Shown here: positions 1 through 11,850 of the stretch, piece by piece | Numbering within the stretch: the first letter of the stretch is position 1 | Layout: every line of letters starts with the position of its first letter | DNA from: Odobenus rosmarus divergens | Taxonomy: Eukaryota; Chordata; Mammalia; Carnivora; Odobenidae | Assembly (NCBI RefSeq): GCF_000321225.1 | Contig: NW_004450401.1 | Span: 3,870,555-3,934,554, forward strand | Reading direction: 5' to 3' | Length of the DNA stretch: 64,000 nucleotides | Position numbers and translations under genes: made by a program | The notes under the pieces: generated by a model | Database searches by the model: none | What the model was told of the DNA's origin: nothing | The model's input: the letters and a program-made list of their open reading frames with translations, nothing else

Positions 1-559
1 GCCTCAAAGGCCCACAGGTCTCCAAGGATGCTCAACTCTCCTCCATCAAGGACAAGAAAAACATTTATTTAAGTCTTCTGCCCCTCCCCAGCCCGGGTCC
101 CTTCTCTCTCGTGCCCTCCCGGACCTACTTCTGCCCCCCACCCTGTCCCTGGCTCGGCCGCAGTGGTCTAGCTTCTGTCCCCGCCTCTCCGCTGAGGCCC
201 TTTCTCTCACTTGCGAGCGCCTCCTCTGACTCAGGAGCTCCTGCCGGCCCCCACGTCAGGGCTCTGCTGAGGCTCTCCCTTCCTCCTGTCCCTCTGATCT
301 GCTTCCTCCTTGCTCCTGGAGGATGGCGGGCTTCAACGGACACCTTAGGGCAGAAGACTCCAGAACCCGCACGGCAGGACCTTCGGGCCTGTCCCTGCGG
401 GACGCGTCCTCTCAGCCATCCTGCGGGGCCGCTCCGAACGGTCAGCGCTCCCCGCAAACAGCACTGTCACTGCCCCAGCTGGAGAGCTGCTGGCTCTGCC
501 TCTCCCGTCCCGTTTTCTCCTTCAGACGTCGCAGGCCATTGTCTCCCTGAACCCGCCCC

Positions 560-890
560 AACAACACCTCACCCCCGGCCTCTCACCGGCTCTCGTAGCA
601 CTCTCAGATCAGTCCTCAGAGCCACAGTACCTTCTGTTCCCTCTGCCCAGGATGCCGTCCCTACTGATGCTGCAGCTCACCCTCATCATCCAGATCTCGG
701 CCCAGCGTACCTCCTCAGAGAGGCTTTCCCTGAGCGCCCCATCTCAAACAGTCCCTGCGGCACTCTCTGACGGGTTCCCTCTTTGACCGGTTTGCTGTCC
801 ATCTGCCTGGAAGTAGCAGGCAGCTCCGGGAGGGGACAGCCCGTCTGTCCCGTTCACCCGGAACAGGGCCTTGCATCCTGGAGGCCCTCA
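560..890 (+). mobile_element. L2 LINE 3' end relic
   Basis: The stretch containing 'gaggctttccctgagcgccc', followed by 'ggaggggacagcccgtctgt' and 'ttcacccggaacagggcctt', follows the 3' part of L2 (the end of the reverse transcriptase frame into the 3'UTR) on the plus strand. It is heavily diverged. Confidence 0.6.
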
Positions 891-2214
891 CGACATGCTT
901 CTGAGTGAAGGGACATGTAAGTTCGTGCAGGACCTGCCCAGTGGCGGGCCCCGAGCCCCGCACTGCAGGGGGGCTTCTGGGGTGCTCACCGTCTGGCGGG
1001 GGCGGCCAGCAGGCACAGCCTGCAGCGTGTGTGCCCTGCTGCAGGGATGAGGGCAGGGGATGCTCTTGCCTTGGGGAAAAGGCAGGGGCCTGGAGGGGGC
1101 CGTGGGAAAGGGCATTCTAGGCTGGGGAAACGGCAGAAGTAAAGACTTTGAGGCAGGACATATCCGGTGGTGGCAGAGGTTCGATTAGAAAAGGTTTGAA
1201 CCTCTGCCAGGACACGCCCGTGGGAAAGCAGGGCCGATGGGATCGGAAGGCTGTAGAGACGGCTCTGTTGTGCAAGTAGGAGGAGAGTGGAGGCTGTCGC
1301 CACACTGCCGAGGGAGCAGCCTGACCTGGAACAGGCCGCTGGAGACAGGAACGGATGTGAAGAGCATCTGGGGGGCGGGGTAAGGAGATGCCCATCCTGG
1401 CCCGCAGGGAGCAGAAGATGACGCTGTCATTTCCTGCCTGGTTGAGTGGATAGATGGCCATGCAGCCAGGCATAAATAGCTGGAAAAGCCCACTGCTCGC
1501 ACTCAGGGGAGGGCAAGATCGGTGCTCCCTGGCAAGTTGAGACAGCCATCGACCCACCCTGTGGCATCCCCACGTGTGTAGCGACTGCCGTCTGCTGAGC
1601 ACTGGGCGGGGAGTCCATGGCTGGACTGTGCTCTGAGGGCCGCTGAGTACAGTAGGTCTCAGAGTCGCTGAGCCTCAGCCCTGCTTGGGCCTCTGTCTTC
1701 CAAATGGACCAACAAGCGGCCAGGCTGGCTTTCAGAAGCTGCAAACTGCTGGTTCACAGGCCTCTAGATGTGTCTTGTAGGTTTAAACCAACATTTAAAG
1801 ACTAGGAAGTTTCACACAAACATTGATTTCTGCCTCCTGTGAAGAAGGACGCTGGGGCCATACCAGGCCCCACACTCCCAGAGCCATGATTGGCTATGCT
1901 CTTTAGGGGTAACACAGCTCACCCAAGTCCCCTCTGGCCCCTTCTCTCACTGGCCTGCTAGAACCAGTGGGCGCCCACAGTTGGCCCAGTCTGGCCTCCG
2001 CCCCCACCTCAGTGGGTAGAAATAGCCCTCCGCTGGACAGGAACAAGAAAAGCCCAGGAGAAGAGAGCAGGGATGGGCAGCGGTGCAGACACTGGCCCAC
2101 AACCCCCTGGGATTCCATGTTTGCCCCACACCCCACCCAGGGAACCCCGGGGCCCCGTGGGATCCATCCCAGTCTGTCTCAAGGACATGACAAAGCCTGG
2201 GACCTCTGATATGT
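891..2214. other. Unique intron sequence, no gene seen
   Basis: Moderately G+C-rich sequence without a clear repeat or exon. A fragment near 1120-1170 (agtaaagactttgaggcagg) resembles minus-strand L2 but is too short to call firmly. Confidence 0.4.
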
Positions 2215-2470
2215 CTGTTGAGACACTTTCATCAGCGTGGACCTGAGTTTAGTTATAGCTTTTATTTAAAAAGTGCCTTTACTCCCCCAAACACAGCCCC
2301 ATTTGCTTAACTCTCTCCAGCCCTCCACCACATTTTCCACGCCTCGCCTCCGAGCACCTCTCCCTCTCTGCTGCCTCATCCCTCTGTAAATAATCCTCTG
2401 TGCCTATAATTAGCCCCAAGAAGAATAATTCATAACAAACTTTATTTCTCATGGCATCTTTCTCGCTAAC
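2215..2470. promoter_or_regulatory. Candidate conserved non-coding element
   Basis: Unique AT-rich sequence stands out from G+C-rich surroundings. It carries homeodomain-type cores (cctataattagcccc, agaataattcataac) and a run of TTTATTTAAAAA. No repeat family is recognised. Function is inferred only from composition and motif density. Confidence 0.3.
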
Positions 2471-2825
2471 ATGTCACTGAGTGCCTCACAGGATCAGCAG
2501 GAGGGAAACCAGACTCAGGAAAGAGCCAAGCGCCCTCCCCAGGCGCTCCCCTCCTCAGGCGCTCCCCACTCCCCTCCCCATCTGTCCGTAAGCACAGAGT
2601 GGGTGGGCTGGGCCAAGACTCTCCATCGTGTGCTCCCCTGCCAGCCTGAGCAGGAGGGTGGGTGTGACGCAGGGCAACGGTGGGTCTGGGACAAACCACC
2701 AATCCAGAGACTCTTCCAAGAGTAATCACCATCCGAAGAGGAATAATAATGATCATAATGGCAGCTAACCCTTACATAGTGTTTACTATGCCCCAGGCTC
2801 TGCTTTTTAAAAATCAGCGTTGTCT

Positions 2826-3018
2826 GGGGCACCTGGGTGGCTCAGTGGGTTAAGCCTCCGACTCGTGGTTTTGGCTCAGTTCATGATCTCAGGGTCGTGA
2901 GATCGGCCCCCTGACCCCTCGCTCAGTGCTGAGTCTGCTTGAGATTCTCTGCCTCTCCCTCTGCCCCTCCTCCTGCTCTCTCTCTCTCTCAAATAAATAA
3001 ATAAAATCTTTTTTAAAA
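2826..3018 (+). mobile_element. Carnivore tRNA-Lys SINE (SINEC)
   Basis: The element opens with the tRNA-derived head ggggcacctgggtggctcag and contains a B-box-like region, a CT-rich tract and the tail caaataaataaataaaatct followed by a T/A-rich end. Its divergence suggests an older CAN subfamily. Confidence 0.95.
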
Positions 3019-3034
3019 CTCAGGGCTTTTTTTT

Positions 3035-3538
3035 TAATGTATAAAATAAAACTCACCTCCTTTAAATCTACAGTCTGATTTGGTTTGACAAGTGTATCCA
3101 CCACCACAATGAGAGAGAGAACAGTTTTCTTCCCCCTAAAAATGCTCCCTACAGCCCCCTTACTACTGACCCCTTCTCCTGGCCCCAGCAACCACTGGCC
3201 TGCTTTCTGTTCTAGAATGTCATAGAAATGGAATTACACAGTATGCAGCCTTTTGTGCCTGGCTTCTTTCACTTAGCACAATGCTTTTGAGGTTCATCGG
3301 TGTTGCTGCTTGAAACGGTAGTTGGTTCCTCTTTATTGCTGAGCAGTATTCCACTATATAAATGTACCACAGCCTGTTTACCCATTCGCCAGTGCTATTT
3401 CTAGATTTTGGTGATTACACAGCTGCTGTAAATGTTCACATGTAGGCTTTGGGGGACAGGTCTTCATTTCTCTTGGGGGTGGGACTGCAAGGACCTATGG
3501 TAAGCTTGTGCTTGATTAGAAATTGTTTACATACCATA
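3035..3538 (-). mobile_element. L1 LINE 3' fragment (L1M-type)
   Basis: Inverted L1 sequence is recognisable from 'ggaattacacagtatgcagc', 'ttctttcacttagcacaatg', 'ttgctgagcagtattccact' and the downstream 'ttcatttctcttgggggtgg'. It covers the distal ORF2 and its end and is 5' truncated. Confidence 0.85.
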
Positions 3539-3774
3539 TTATTCATAACTAACATGTCAATACTCTCAACAACTTCATGAGTTAGGTACTATCATTATTC
3601 CCATTTTACAGGTGACAAACTAAGGCTCAGAGAGGTGAAGTAACTTGCCCAAAGTCACATTGCTCGAAGTGACAGAGCCAGCAGTCTGGCTCCCGGGTCA
3701 TATCCTAAGGCCCCGGCTATGCTGCCCCTCACAGCATTTCTGGGTTGAGCCCTGGGTGAGGCTAGGGGTGGGGG

Positions 3775-3930
3775 TCAGGACTCTGACCTGAGAGCTGAAG
3801 GCCTGGGTTTCAGTCCCAGCCTCACCTCTGGCTAGCGGTGTGCCCCGCACAAGTCCCTTAGCCTCTGGCACATCCCAGACTGTAAATGGCACCCACAATT
3901 GTATTACTGAGCGGCTCTGTGGCCTGAAGA
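3775..3930 (-). repeat. MIR SINE
   Basis: Inverted MIR core: 'gaaggcctgggtttcagtcc', then 'cacaagtcccttagcctctg' and 'gactgtaaatggcaccc'. Confidence 0.7.
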
Positions 3931-4109
3931 AGATAAATTGGAGCAGACATTTGGCGCCTCCTACAACTTGAGCTTTGTGATCATTACTGTGCTGTCGGAC
4001 CTCAGGACCTGACAAGTTCAGCGCGAGAGGAAAGAACACTCCCATTGCCTGCCTCGGCTTTCGATGCACAACCAAGTCACACGGCATGTATTCGATGCCT
4101 AGTCATTTG

Positions 4110-4475
4110 CCCCCCTCTGCTGTAGACTGTTTGTGGGGTACCCCCCCATTCATAAGTTGAAATCCTAATCCTCAATAGTATTAGGAGGCAGGCCTTGGGA
4201 AGGCGACTAGGTCATTAGCGTGGAGCCCTCATGAATGGGATTAGTGCCCTCATGAAAGAGACCCTAGAGAGCCTGCTACCCCTTCCACCACGTGAGGACA
4301 CAAGGAGAAGACAGCCATCTATGAACCGGGAAGCAGGCCCTCAGCAAACACTGAGTCTGTCAGCGCCTTCGTCTTGGACTTCTCAGCCTCCAGAACTGAG
4401 AGAGAGATTTCTGTTTATGAGCCACCCGGTCTGTGGTATTTTTTGTTATAGCAGCCCAAATGGACTGAGACACCT
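4110..4475 (+). mobile_element. MLT1 (ERVL-MaLR) solo LTR
   Basis: Near full-length MaLR LTR with hallmark strings such as 'gttgaaatcctaatcctcaa', 'tcatgaatgggattagtgcc', 'ccttccaccacgtgaggaca' and the end 'gttatagcagcccaaatgga'. No internal retroviral coding region accompanies it. Confidence 0.9.
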
Positions 4476-6019
4476 TCTATCTTGTGGATGGAGGTTTCCA
4501 GTGCGGAAACTCGTGCCCAAATATCCAGAAGGAGGGAATCAGAGGGCGGCAGCCTCCCCCACCTCGGCCACTTAAGGACTGGGTACATCGATGAGGACGG
4601 AGAGATGGGGGGAAGCGGGAAGCTCTCACCAAACCCGCCACCACCTGCCCTTCTTTTTGCAAGGCTGTCAATGTGAGGTCACCTGGGCAGGTCTTCCTGT
4701 CATCTGGTCCCATCTGCCCCACTGCAGAATGAGACTTCTCTGAAGTTGGCCTGGACGTAATATATCCCCTTGTTTAGTGATTTAGAAGATGGTCACAGGG
4801 CGGTCCAGGGCCAGGTTGGGGAGAAGCCTGCCTCTTGTCCTGCCCACCAGCTCTTTCACAGGGAATCCCTACTTGTCCCTCACTTGAGCCCTTGGCCACC
4901 CTGAGGTCTGCTCCAGATCGGTGGCTCCCGGACAGGGTGAGGGTCCCTATTAAAGAGAAAGAAATGAGGAGATGTAGTCAGCCCCTGGCTGGGCCCAACT
5001 GGTTATTAAAACAAGGGCTTGAAACTGTGAGTGTTACCTCATTGAGGTAGGCTGGAAGGCTTGGTGGTGGGAAGGAATAACGGCTCTGGTCCCTTCCCAG
5101 ACTCACAGCCCAACTCCTGTCACTGCACTACCTCATGTCTGCCCCACCCCCACAGTGGCTGTGCCCCCCGCCCCCCGACACTCCGCTCCAGTGCCCCACC
5201 TCTCTTAGGCCAGCAGGTTCCTCACAAGTCCTCCCTCTCCCCACCAACTCCCCCCGCCCATGCCAGACAGGCCTGAAGGAGGTTAACCCTTTGAGGTGGT
5301 GAAACCACAGGAGGACAAAGAGCCCAGGGTGAGTCCTGGGTCCTAGCGTCGGACCCTCCCCCAAGTGCCTCCACTTTCAGGCCAGGCCATCTTCTCCATG
5401 CACGTGTGCCTTCCTGTCACATGCACACTGGCACTGCCCGGGCAGCCTCAGAGGCAAAGACTCTACCCACAGACTGAGCAAGTGCAAGCCTTCATGGGGG
5501 GTGATGGCAAGGGACAGCCCAGGCCCTGGGGACATGGCCATGAGGGACGGCCCTGGGCCCGCCCAGCCAGCCGGCCCTCCTGGCCTGTCTGTGGGTCAGC
5601 AATGCTGTTATCCCACCCTACGGAGCCAATGTGACAGTGGCCATCTATCACCCAGTTCCATCCAGCACACGTGCCCTGGGACGCATGTCCACTCCACTGT
5701 CTGCGGATCAGGGAATGGGGAGAAGACTGAAGGGAGAAGTGAGCTAAGTGAAGTGAGGGATCAGAGGAGGTAGACATGACTTCCCGATGGGAGTTACAGG
5801 AGTGGGGTGAGGAAGGCAGCAGGTGAGCTGACAGGGGAGCAGCAGGGACAAAATCAGGGAAGCAGAAAAGAAAACAATGTGCTCAGTGATTGGACACCTG
5901 CTGACTCCTCCCCAGCTTCCATCTCTCCCATCACCCCCCAGCCACTTCTCTGGGGATCTCCTGCTGTTCTCCCTTCAGCTGTGTGTGTTGGGTAGAAATG
6001 ACTCTCCCACCAGCTCCAG
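4476..6019. other. Unique intron sequence
   Basis: No exon or confident repeat was recognised. The open frames here are short and lie in G+C-rich DNA without coding-type motifs. Confidence 0.4.
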
Positions 6020-6410
6020 GAATGGGCCCTGATTGGCTTAAACCAATTGTATTTCCTGTCCTGGATTTGGTGACTGGTTTGGGAGAGGTAGGGGAGCCGG
6101 GCAATGAATGATGAGGGGGCCAGGATGTGGGGGTTGGGCTGCTGCAGTCATTTTGTTACCAAGACAAGGAGAGTAGGGAGTTGTTGAACGCTGCCCTGAG
6201 GATGCCACGGATGTAGCCAACGCCACAGGAGGCAGAGCAGAGAAACGGAGGGAGTAGTTGCCGAGTGACATTGTCTGAGCCAGTGGATCAAGCCTTGCCC
6301 ACAGTCAGCCATACCTTTGGGCTTTTCAGTTACAAGAGTCAATAACATCCATTTACTGTTTAAGTCTGTTTGAGTTGAGTTTTCTGTCATACTGCAACCA
6401 AAAGATGTTT
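6020..6410 (+). repeat. Old interspersed repeat, 'family A' (unassigned), orientation R
   Basis: The end reads 'cttttcagttacaagagtca' ... 'gtttgagttgagttttctgt' ... 'actgcaaccaaaagatg', the same consensus seen at 21.9, 35.4, 43.3, 56.3 and 57.2 kb, and in inverse orientation at 20.6 and 52.5 kb. I recognise it as a recurrent mammalian repeat but cannot name the family with certainty. Confidence 0.55.
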
Positions 6411-6419
6411 AACTGAGAA

Positions 6420-6610
6420 TCCAGTTTGGCTGGAGTGTCGGAAACATGAGAAGAGAGGCACGAAGACAGGACTGGCAAGATGGAGCAGCAACATTTTACC
6501 AGGGGCTTGAATGACAGCTTGGGAAACTGCTATTTATTTCCAGAGGCACTGGGAACCATGGGAGGTTTTTCAGCAGAGACATGACTGGATGCCACTGGCT
6601 TTCTAGAATC
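6420..6610 (-). mobile_element. L2 LINE fragment
   Basis: The strings 'ttggctggagtg', 'gggaaccatgggaggttttt' and 'cagcagagacatgactggat' correspond to the reverse complement of the L2 reverse-transcriptase 3' region. Confidence 0.55.
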
Positions 6611-6819
6611 CTAAAATACCATCTGAATTGGGCCTCACCAATCCCTACTCTCTATCTCTCCAGCTCCCTCCCACAAGTTAAGCAGCAGAATCAGCTTCGT
6701 AAGAAGGCATAATCTGTTCACCTTCCATGGGCATGCAGGGCCACCTTGCCTGGAGCAAACTCTGGGAACATCAGTGGAAGCCTATCGGGCAGGAGTCCAC
6801 ACCTGGAGGAATGGAGGCT

Positions 6820-6935
6820 CCACAGGGCAAGTATTTGTTTTGTTCAGTGATGTGCTCCCAGCATCTAAAACCGGGGCTGGCACATAGTAGGTAGCTGCTC
6901 AGTAAATCTCGGTGAACGGAGAAATGAATTCTCTG
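6820..6935 (+). mobile_element. L2 LINE 3' terminus
   Basis: The strings 'gctcccagcatctaaaacc', 'gctggcacatagtaggtagc' and 'tgctcagtaaatctcggtga' are the typical L2 3' end. Confidence 0.75.
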
Positions 6936-6949
6936 GAGTGTGGCGGGGG

Positions 6950-6974
6950 CTCCCCCCCACCCCCACCCCCACCG
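6950..6974 (+). repeat. C-rich low-complexity tract
   Basis: Runs of C interrupted by single A (cccccccacccccaccccc). The opposite strand has G-quadruplex potential. Confidence 0.8.
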
Positions 6975-7845
6975 CGGGGAGCTAGCAGAGGTAGGCTCGG
7001 GGGCAGCGGCACCACGCAAAGCTGTCCGTGGTGCTGAAAGCCCGTGCCGCCTCAGGGACCGCTCTCCGTGGTGCTAAAACAGAGCCCACGGCCAGCTACA
7101 CAGCCCAACCGTGGTGACTTGGAAAGGGCTCAGAGGACCTAAGAACCACCGTGGGGAAGGAGACTCCATAACCTTGCTCCCCCTTGCTAATCCCAGTCCC
7201 CCAAGACCTTCTGCATGAGACAGATAACCTGGCCCAGACCCAAGCAGGCCTGCTTCGTGATGGTAACCTTGTCCCCAGCATAGGTATCAGTCCATCCTCA
7301 GGTGTCCAAGCTCTCCAGGGTTGTGGGTTCCTGAAGGGCTTGAACGTCAGTCTTCATTCAGTCAGCCTCTGCTGGGGACCGTGGAAGAGACAGCCAGGCA
7401 GAGATGGGCCCTGGGCAGACAGCCGGAGAGAGAGGCTGCATGCCAAGAGCATTAACTGGAGGGCCTGGCAGGAGCTTCCAGTCCTTACTGGCTCATGGGC
7501 ACTGCCAAGCAGGGTGCCTGTACTAGAAGACAGTACACAGAGGGAGGGTGTGTGGCTGCTCTATGATGACAGGTGAGATGGAAGGGGCAAGAGAGAGCAC
7601 AGGTCAACACCGTGAAGGTGGAAACTGGAGAGCAGAGATAGGGAACAGCAATGGGGGTGAGGGACTGGGGAGGAAGTAAAGTTTCAGAACAGCAGTGGAC
7701 TAGGTGAGTGAGGAGCCATTTTCATCAGATAGGGACAAGGTAGTCCCAAATACAGGCTCACACACACATATACAGAGACAGGGCAACCAGGTGGTTAGGT
7801 CTGGCCCAGGCATTTGGCTCTGACAGGACTTCCTCTCTGACATCA
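6975..7845. other. Unique intron sequence
   Basis: No exon or firm repeat was seen. A short internal echo (ccgtggtgctgaaagcc and ccgtggtgctaaaacagagcc near 7026-7085) is noted. Confidence 0.35.
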
Positions 7846-7849
7846 TCCT

Positions 7850-9010
7850 CACAGGGTGGAGGCCTCCCAACATTCTAATTTTGCCTAAGAACCACTCTGA
7901 TTCTGCCCTCCATGAACTTATCTAAACCTTTCTGGAAGCAATTTATACTTCCAGCCTGTGTCACCTCTAGGGGAAATGGTTTTCAAAGTTCATTCCCTGC
8001 TGAGTGCAGCAGGATTTCCTGTTATTGGTTTTAAACTTATGTCTCTTGAGCTTTGGTGGGGTCCAGGAGTGGGGAGGGGTTCATTCCGTCAGGCTGGGAT
8101 TTAGTGAAGGAGCCCATGTTCCTTCTCTACACCCTTTCTGATGGTACAGATTTCCACCATATTCCTGCTTAGCTTCTCTCTGTACCCAGAAGTTATCCCA
8201 GGCGGGCTAGTCTGATTTTATATGACAGTTACCTTCTCATCACAACTCTCTTGATAACAACCACTCATGGTTGTACTGAACTTTATAGTTACCTATACAT
8301 TGTCATCTGTGCGAGATCTCAGTCTCTCTCACACTCCTGTGAAGCAGGCCCCAGGGATCATGACTTCCATTTCACAGATATACAAACTGAGGGCAAAGGA
8401 AGGGAAATGAATTATTCAGATCATGTAAGTCTGTAATAAAACCCAGGTTCCGCCAATCTTGGGTGGGTGGCTCTCCTAAGGAGGCATGACCACAAGTACA
8501 CCAGAATGTTGGATGCAGGTGCCCCTTCCTCACGTGTCAGGAAAAGGGAACATTTATGGCTTGTTTCAAACTCCCTTCCCAACCATGTCCAGCCTTCTAT
8601 TGCCTTTCTGGGTCCCTCTTTAGGAAAGAAACTTCAAATACCTTTCCCCAGACACCATCCACATTATTTTCCCCCAACTAAAACTTGCTGGCCATTCTCT
8701 GCCCAGCCCACTGCCTTTCAAGATAAGATTTTCCTAAAGCTTATCCCTCACCAGCTTGGCATTTTACTACCACCCAGGAGAGTTTAGATTTAACTGCAAA
8801 CTTGGTGATTTCACTGTACACATTCTCTTCCAGATCTTTTATTTAAATGTTAAAAAAAAAAAAGATTAGCTCCAATTCTTGGCTGAGCTCACATCTTACA
8901 CTTCTCTACCCAGAACACTGTTTATTAATTCAGACCTTTTGTTTCCTTTCTTTGTCAGCTCCTTATCAATGATAAAACAGTTGCTTCAAATTCCAGATTA
9001 ATCCATTTTT
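7850..9010 (+). mobile_element. CR1/L3 LINE relic, interrupted by a MIR
   Basis: Two blocks (about 7850-8240 and 8580-9010) follow the CR1-like L3 consensus. The first includes 'ctgttattggttttaaactt', 'cagatttccaccatattcct' and 'cttctctctgtaccc'. The second includes 'ggtgatttcactgtacacat', 'ttccagatcttttatttaaa' and 'gtcagctccttatcaatgat'. A MIR lies between them. Identification is from memory of the consensus and is moderately certain. Confidence 0.6.
8260..8460 (+). repeat. MIR SINE
   Basis: MIR core and 3' part: 'ccatttcacagatatacaaa', 'gaggg' and 'aataaaacccaggttccgcc'. Confidence 0.65.
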
Positions 9011-9067
9011 AAGATACACTTACACATGGGACTCACACCCCAGAACACTTAGGATACACAGTCAGAA

Positions 9068-9068
<1 letters not shown>

Positions 9069-9111
<43 letters not shown>
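9069..9111 (+). repeat. (AC)n microsatellite, about 21 units
   Basis: An uninterrupted AC dinucleotide run of about 43 bases, likely length-polymorphic. Confidence 0.98.
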
Positions 9112-9115
<4 letters not shown>

Positions 9116-10639
9116 ATCAAAGCATCCATTTCTACTGATGCTGGTACCTCTCCACCGACGCTCAGGCACACAAGTGTTTATCACACACCCACACTTCCCT
9201 CCATACTCACTTATACACCTGCATGCTAGGGAGGGACTTGGCATTGGCCTTCGAGGAGCCCAGTGATTTCACATGTTTGACAGGAGGGAAGGGGAGGGAG
9301 CCAGGCAGAAAAATGCCAGCACATGAGAGAAATGGATCAGAGGTTCTGGAGCATCTGGAATTGTTGCGAGGGGATCAGGGAATTTCCTGAAATGTGGACG
9401 AGGGTGGTTAGAGAAGCCTGGATGAGGACCTCTCTCAGCCATGGGCAGGGGGCCCAGTTAGCTGCCCAGTTGCCATACAGTGGACTGGGCAGGCAGCCTC
9501 CGTTCTCACTTAGAAGAGAGGCAGGCCTGGCAGGTGACCCTGAGCCCCCAGGGGCAGGCATCCCTGCTTTCCAAGCATGCAGTGAAGTCACCTTCACCCA
9601 TGGGCACATATTTCCTCGGTCGCACCAATACCAGGTGTACAAAGCCAGCCCCTGGCCAGAGACCCCATTTCCAGCCTCATGAGATGTGTGAGAACCTCCG
9701 TTACCCCACCAAGACACCCTGAGACCACCTCGCTCCCTAGCCCCACACTGCCTGCAGAGTGCAGAGGTTGCCCACAGTGCCAGGCAGGGACCTAGAACTT
9801 CTGAATGCTTTCATGAGAAGTAGCTGCTACCTGAAATCCCAAAGGGGTGATGACTGTGAGCCTAGAGAGTCCTATGAGCACCAAACATGGCCCAGAGCAT
9901 GCTTATCTCCTTCCTGCATTTCATGTTGCCTCGGGGCTGTCACACTGGTCTGTTTTCTCTAGCCACCTGGCACAGAGTGGGTCCAGTTCGCCAGTCACTC
10001 TGGCCCAGCTACAGGGGACACAGCGCACCGAGGCTGTCTCCACAGGAGCCCTCCCAGGACACACGAGGCCCCTCAGAGAACTGGGAGGGAGGAGGGAGGA
10101 ATGCCTGCAAACTGAATTATAATCAGGGACACCATCTCCCAGCACCAGGGGACAGCTTCCCCTTGGCGGGGGTGGGATGTCGGAGCTCAGACTCCTGCAG
10201 GGGTACAGGCGGAAGGTGAAGGGGAGGAGGGAAGGTACATTTACACCACCGGATAGATATGTCTCTGAGCAAGCTGGGCCCTGATCCCTACTGCATCTGT
10301 CCTGCTGCTTGGGAGTTCTGAAATCAGATTCCTCTTGCTCTCTTTTTCGTCGTCTCCTGGCATTTTTCTTTCCCTCCGGGTCCTCAGAGGAGAAGGCTCG
10401 GTAGAAGGATCTCTAAATGAATGGCCCCTCCCAGGCCCTGGGGAATATATTAAGAGTTCTGAAGTGATAGCCAAAATGGTGGAAGTAATCCAGAGAGGAC
10501 AGGGAGACGGATCGGGCAGGCTGGGCCGCTAATGCCAACCATGCATCTTGGCAGGGCTGGGGAGCCGTGAGCCACTCCTTACAAGCAGGCCAGGGACTGA
10601 GAGGAGGAGAAAGGAGGGGGACCCCCATCTCAGCTCCTT
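9112..10639. other. Unique intron sequence
   Basis: No exon or clear repeat. Open frames on both strands here lack a recognisable domain. Confidence 0.4.
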
Positions 10640-10890
10640 CTTTGTTCTCCTCCGCATTCTTGACAGCATGCAATTATTTCATTTCTTCATTTGCTCACTG
10701 GCTCGTTGCCCATCTCCTCCACTAGAACATCAGCTTCAGGAGGGCGCCACCATAGTTCCCAGCATCCCCAGGGTCCAGCTCAGAGCCTGGTGTAGAAATG
10801 GTGCTCAACAAACGTTTGTTGAGGACTGGGTTAAGGAATGTATGAATGAGTGGGTGAGTGAATGAATTAACGAGCGAAGCCATCCACGCA
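10640..10890 (+). mobile_element. L2 LINE 3' end
   Basis: The strings 'ctccactagaacatcagctt', 'agttcccagcatccccaggg' and 'caacaaacgtttgttgagga', then GAATGA-type repeats, define the L2 3'UTR. Confidence 0.8.
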
Positions 10891-11204
10891 GACTCCCAGC
10901 CTGCACCCAAGCCTGTCCAGGAGACATGGCCAGGCTCCTGAGGTTACTCAGGGAAAGCCCCACCCCAGTCCCTGGCCACGGCCTAAAGATTCTCTTCCCT
11001 ACTTGGACTTGGCTGCAGCCCCAGATATTCTTGCTGTGCCCTGAGACTTAGCCAATCACCTGCATACTGTAGGCGAGAGAGGCCACCACGCATGCCAGAC
11101 CCATGCTTGGCACCGGGTCTTCATGGCTTTGGTACTATCCCTCCCATGGCCAGGGTGTGGGCCTTGTCAGCCCTCATCTGGATCATTCTGGTTCTGAGCT
11201 TTGC

Positions 11205-11405
11205 TCTCTCACCCATTGATCTGCCATTGGGCCACCATGATCCTTCTAAAACCCAGATCTGATCACGTGTGTCCTGACTCCAAATCCTCAGCAGGTCCCC
11301 ACTGTCTCTGGAATGGCTTGAAATTCCTTGGTGTGGCATTAAGGGCCTTGCCTAATGTGGACTCAACTTATCTTCACAGCCTCAACGGCTGCCACCGTTC
11401 CCATG
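11205..11405 (+). mobile_element. L2 LINE fragment (reverse-transcriptase 3' region)
   Basis: The strings 'ccttctaaaacccagatctg', 'atcctcagcaggtccccact', 'gaaattccttggtgtggcat' and 'aagggccttgcctaatgtgg' follow L2 on the plus strand. Confidence 0.75.
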
Positions 11406-11424
11406 GCAACAGCAAGCCCGGCAG

Positions 11425-11600
11425 CTAACAGGTCCTCAGTTCTCACCACACACCTTGCCCTAAGCTGCTCAGTATGGCACGGGTTCATTTGATGCCCTCA
11501 TCCTATAAGATAGGTGAACAATGTCCCCATTTTATAGATAAGGAAAGTGAGGTGTAACTAAAGCAGTTAAGTGATTTGCTCCAAGTTGATCAGCAAAAAC
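11425..11600 (+). repeat. MIR SINE
   Basis: The strings 'cctataagataggtgaacaa', 'ccccattttatagataagga' and 'aagtgatttgctccaagttg' match MIR. Confidence 0.75.
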
Positions 11601-11850
11601 AACAAGAATTATTAGAGCTAAAATGAACTCTGTTCCTGGCACTGTTCCAAGCACTTCACAACTGTTACCCCATTTAGTCTTTAGACCAGCCCTCTCTCTT
11701 AAGTCAGACTGACAGTCAAACACTTGACTTCATGCCTCAGTTTCCATATCTGTAAAATGGGGAGCATAATGACAGCACCTCCTCAAAGCTCTGTTGTGAG
11801 GCTTCAGTGAGCAACTGTGTGAAAGTGCTTAAAGGGGAAGGGGTTCCCCA
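11600..11850. repeat. Two further MIR pieces in opposite orientations
   Basis: About 11600-11695 is plus-strand MIR (tcctggcactgttccaagca). About 11700-11850 is minus-strand MIR (tcagtttccatatctgtaaa, tgtgaggcttcagtgagcaa). Confidence 0.75.

Larger units (their letters stand above)
2740..3725 (+). repeat. MIR SINE, split by later L1 and SINEC insertions
   Basis: The MIR 5' half (about 2740-2820) and 3' half (about 3540-3725, with 'cccattttacaggtgacaaa' and 'taacttgcccaaagtcac') are on the same strand. They are separated by a minus-strand L1 piece and a plus-strand SINEC, so the MIR is the oldest of the three. Confidence 0.7.

Noticed and set aside
2826..3018. tRNA gene
   Set aside because: The tRNA-Lys-like head is part of a SINEC. 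The cloverleaf is decayed and the CT-rich body and A-rich tail are SINE features. The same holds for the other SINEC copies.
4110..4475. Endogenous retrovirus with coding potential
   Set aside because: Only a solo MaLR LTR is present, without gag, pol or env. The other LTR-type relics (33.1, 59.2, 59.7, 61.5 and 62.7 kb) also lack internal coding sequence.
9062..9244. Cys-Val repeat peptide
   Set aside because: It is the translation of the (AC)n microsatellite. The similar peptides at about 32.4-32.6 and 38.6-38.7 kb have the same origin.
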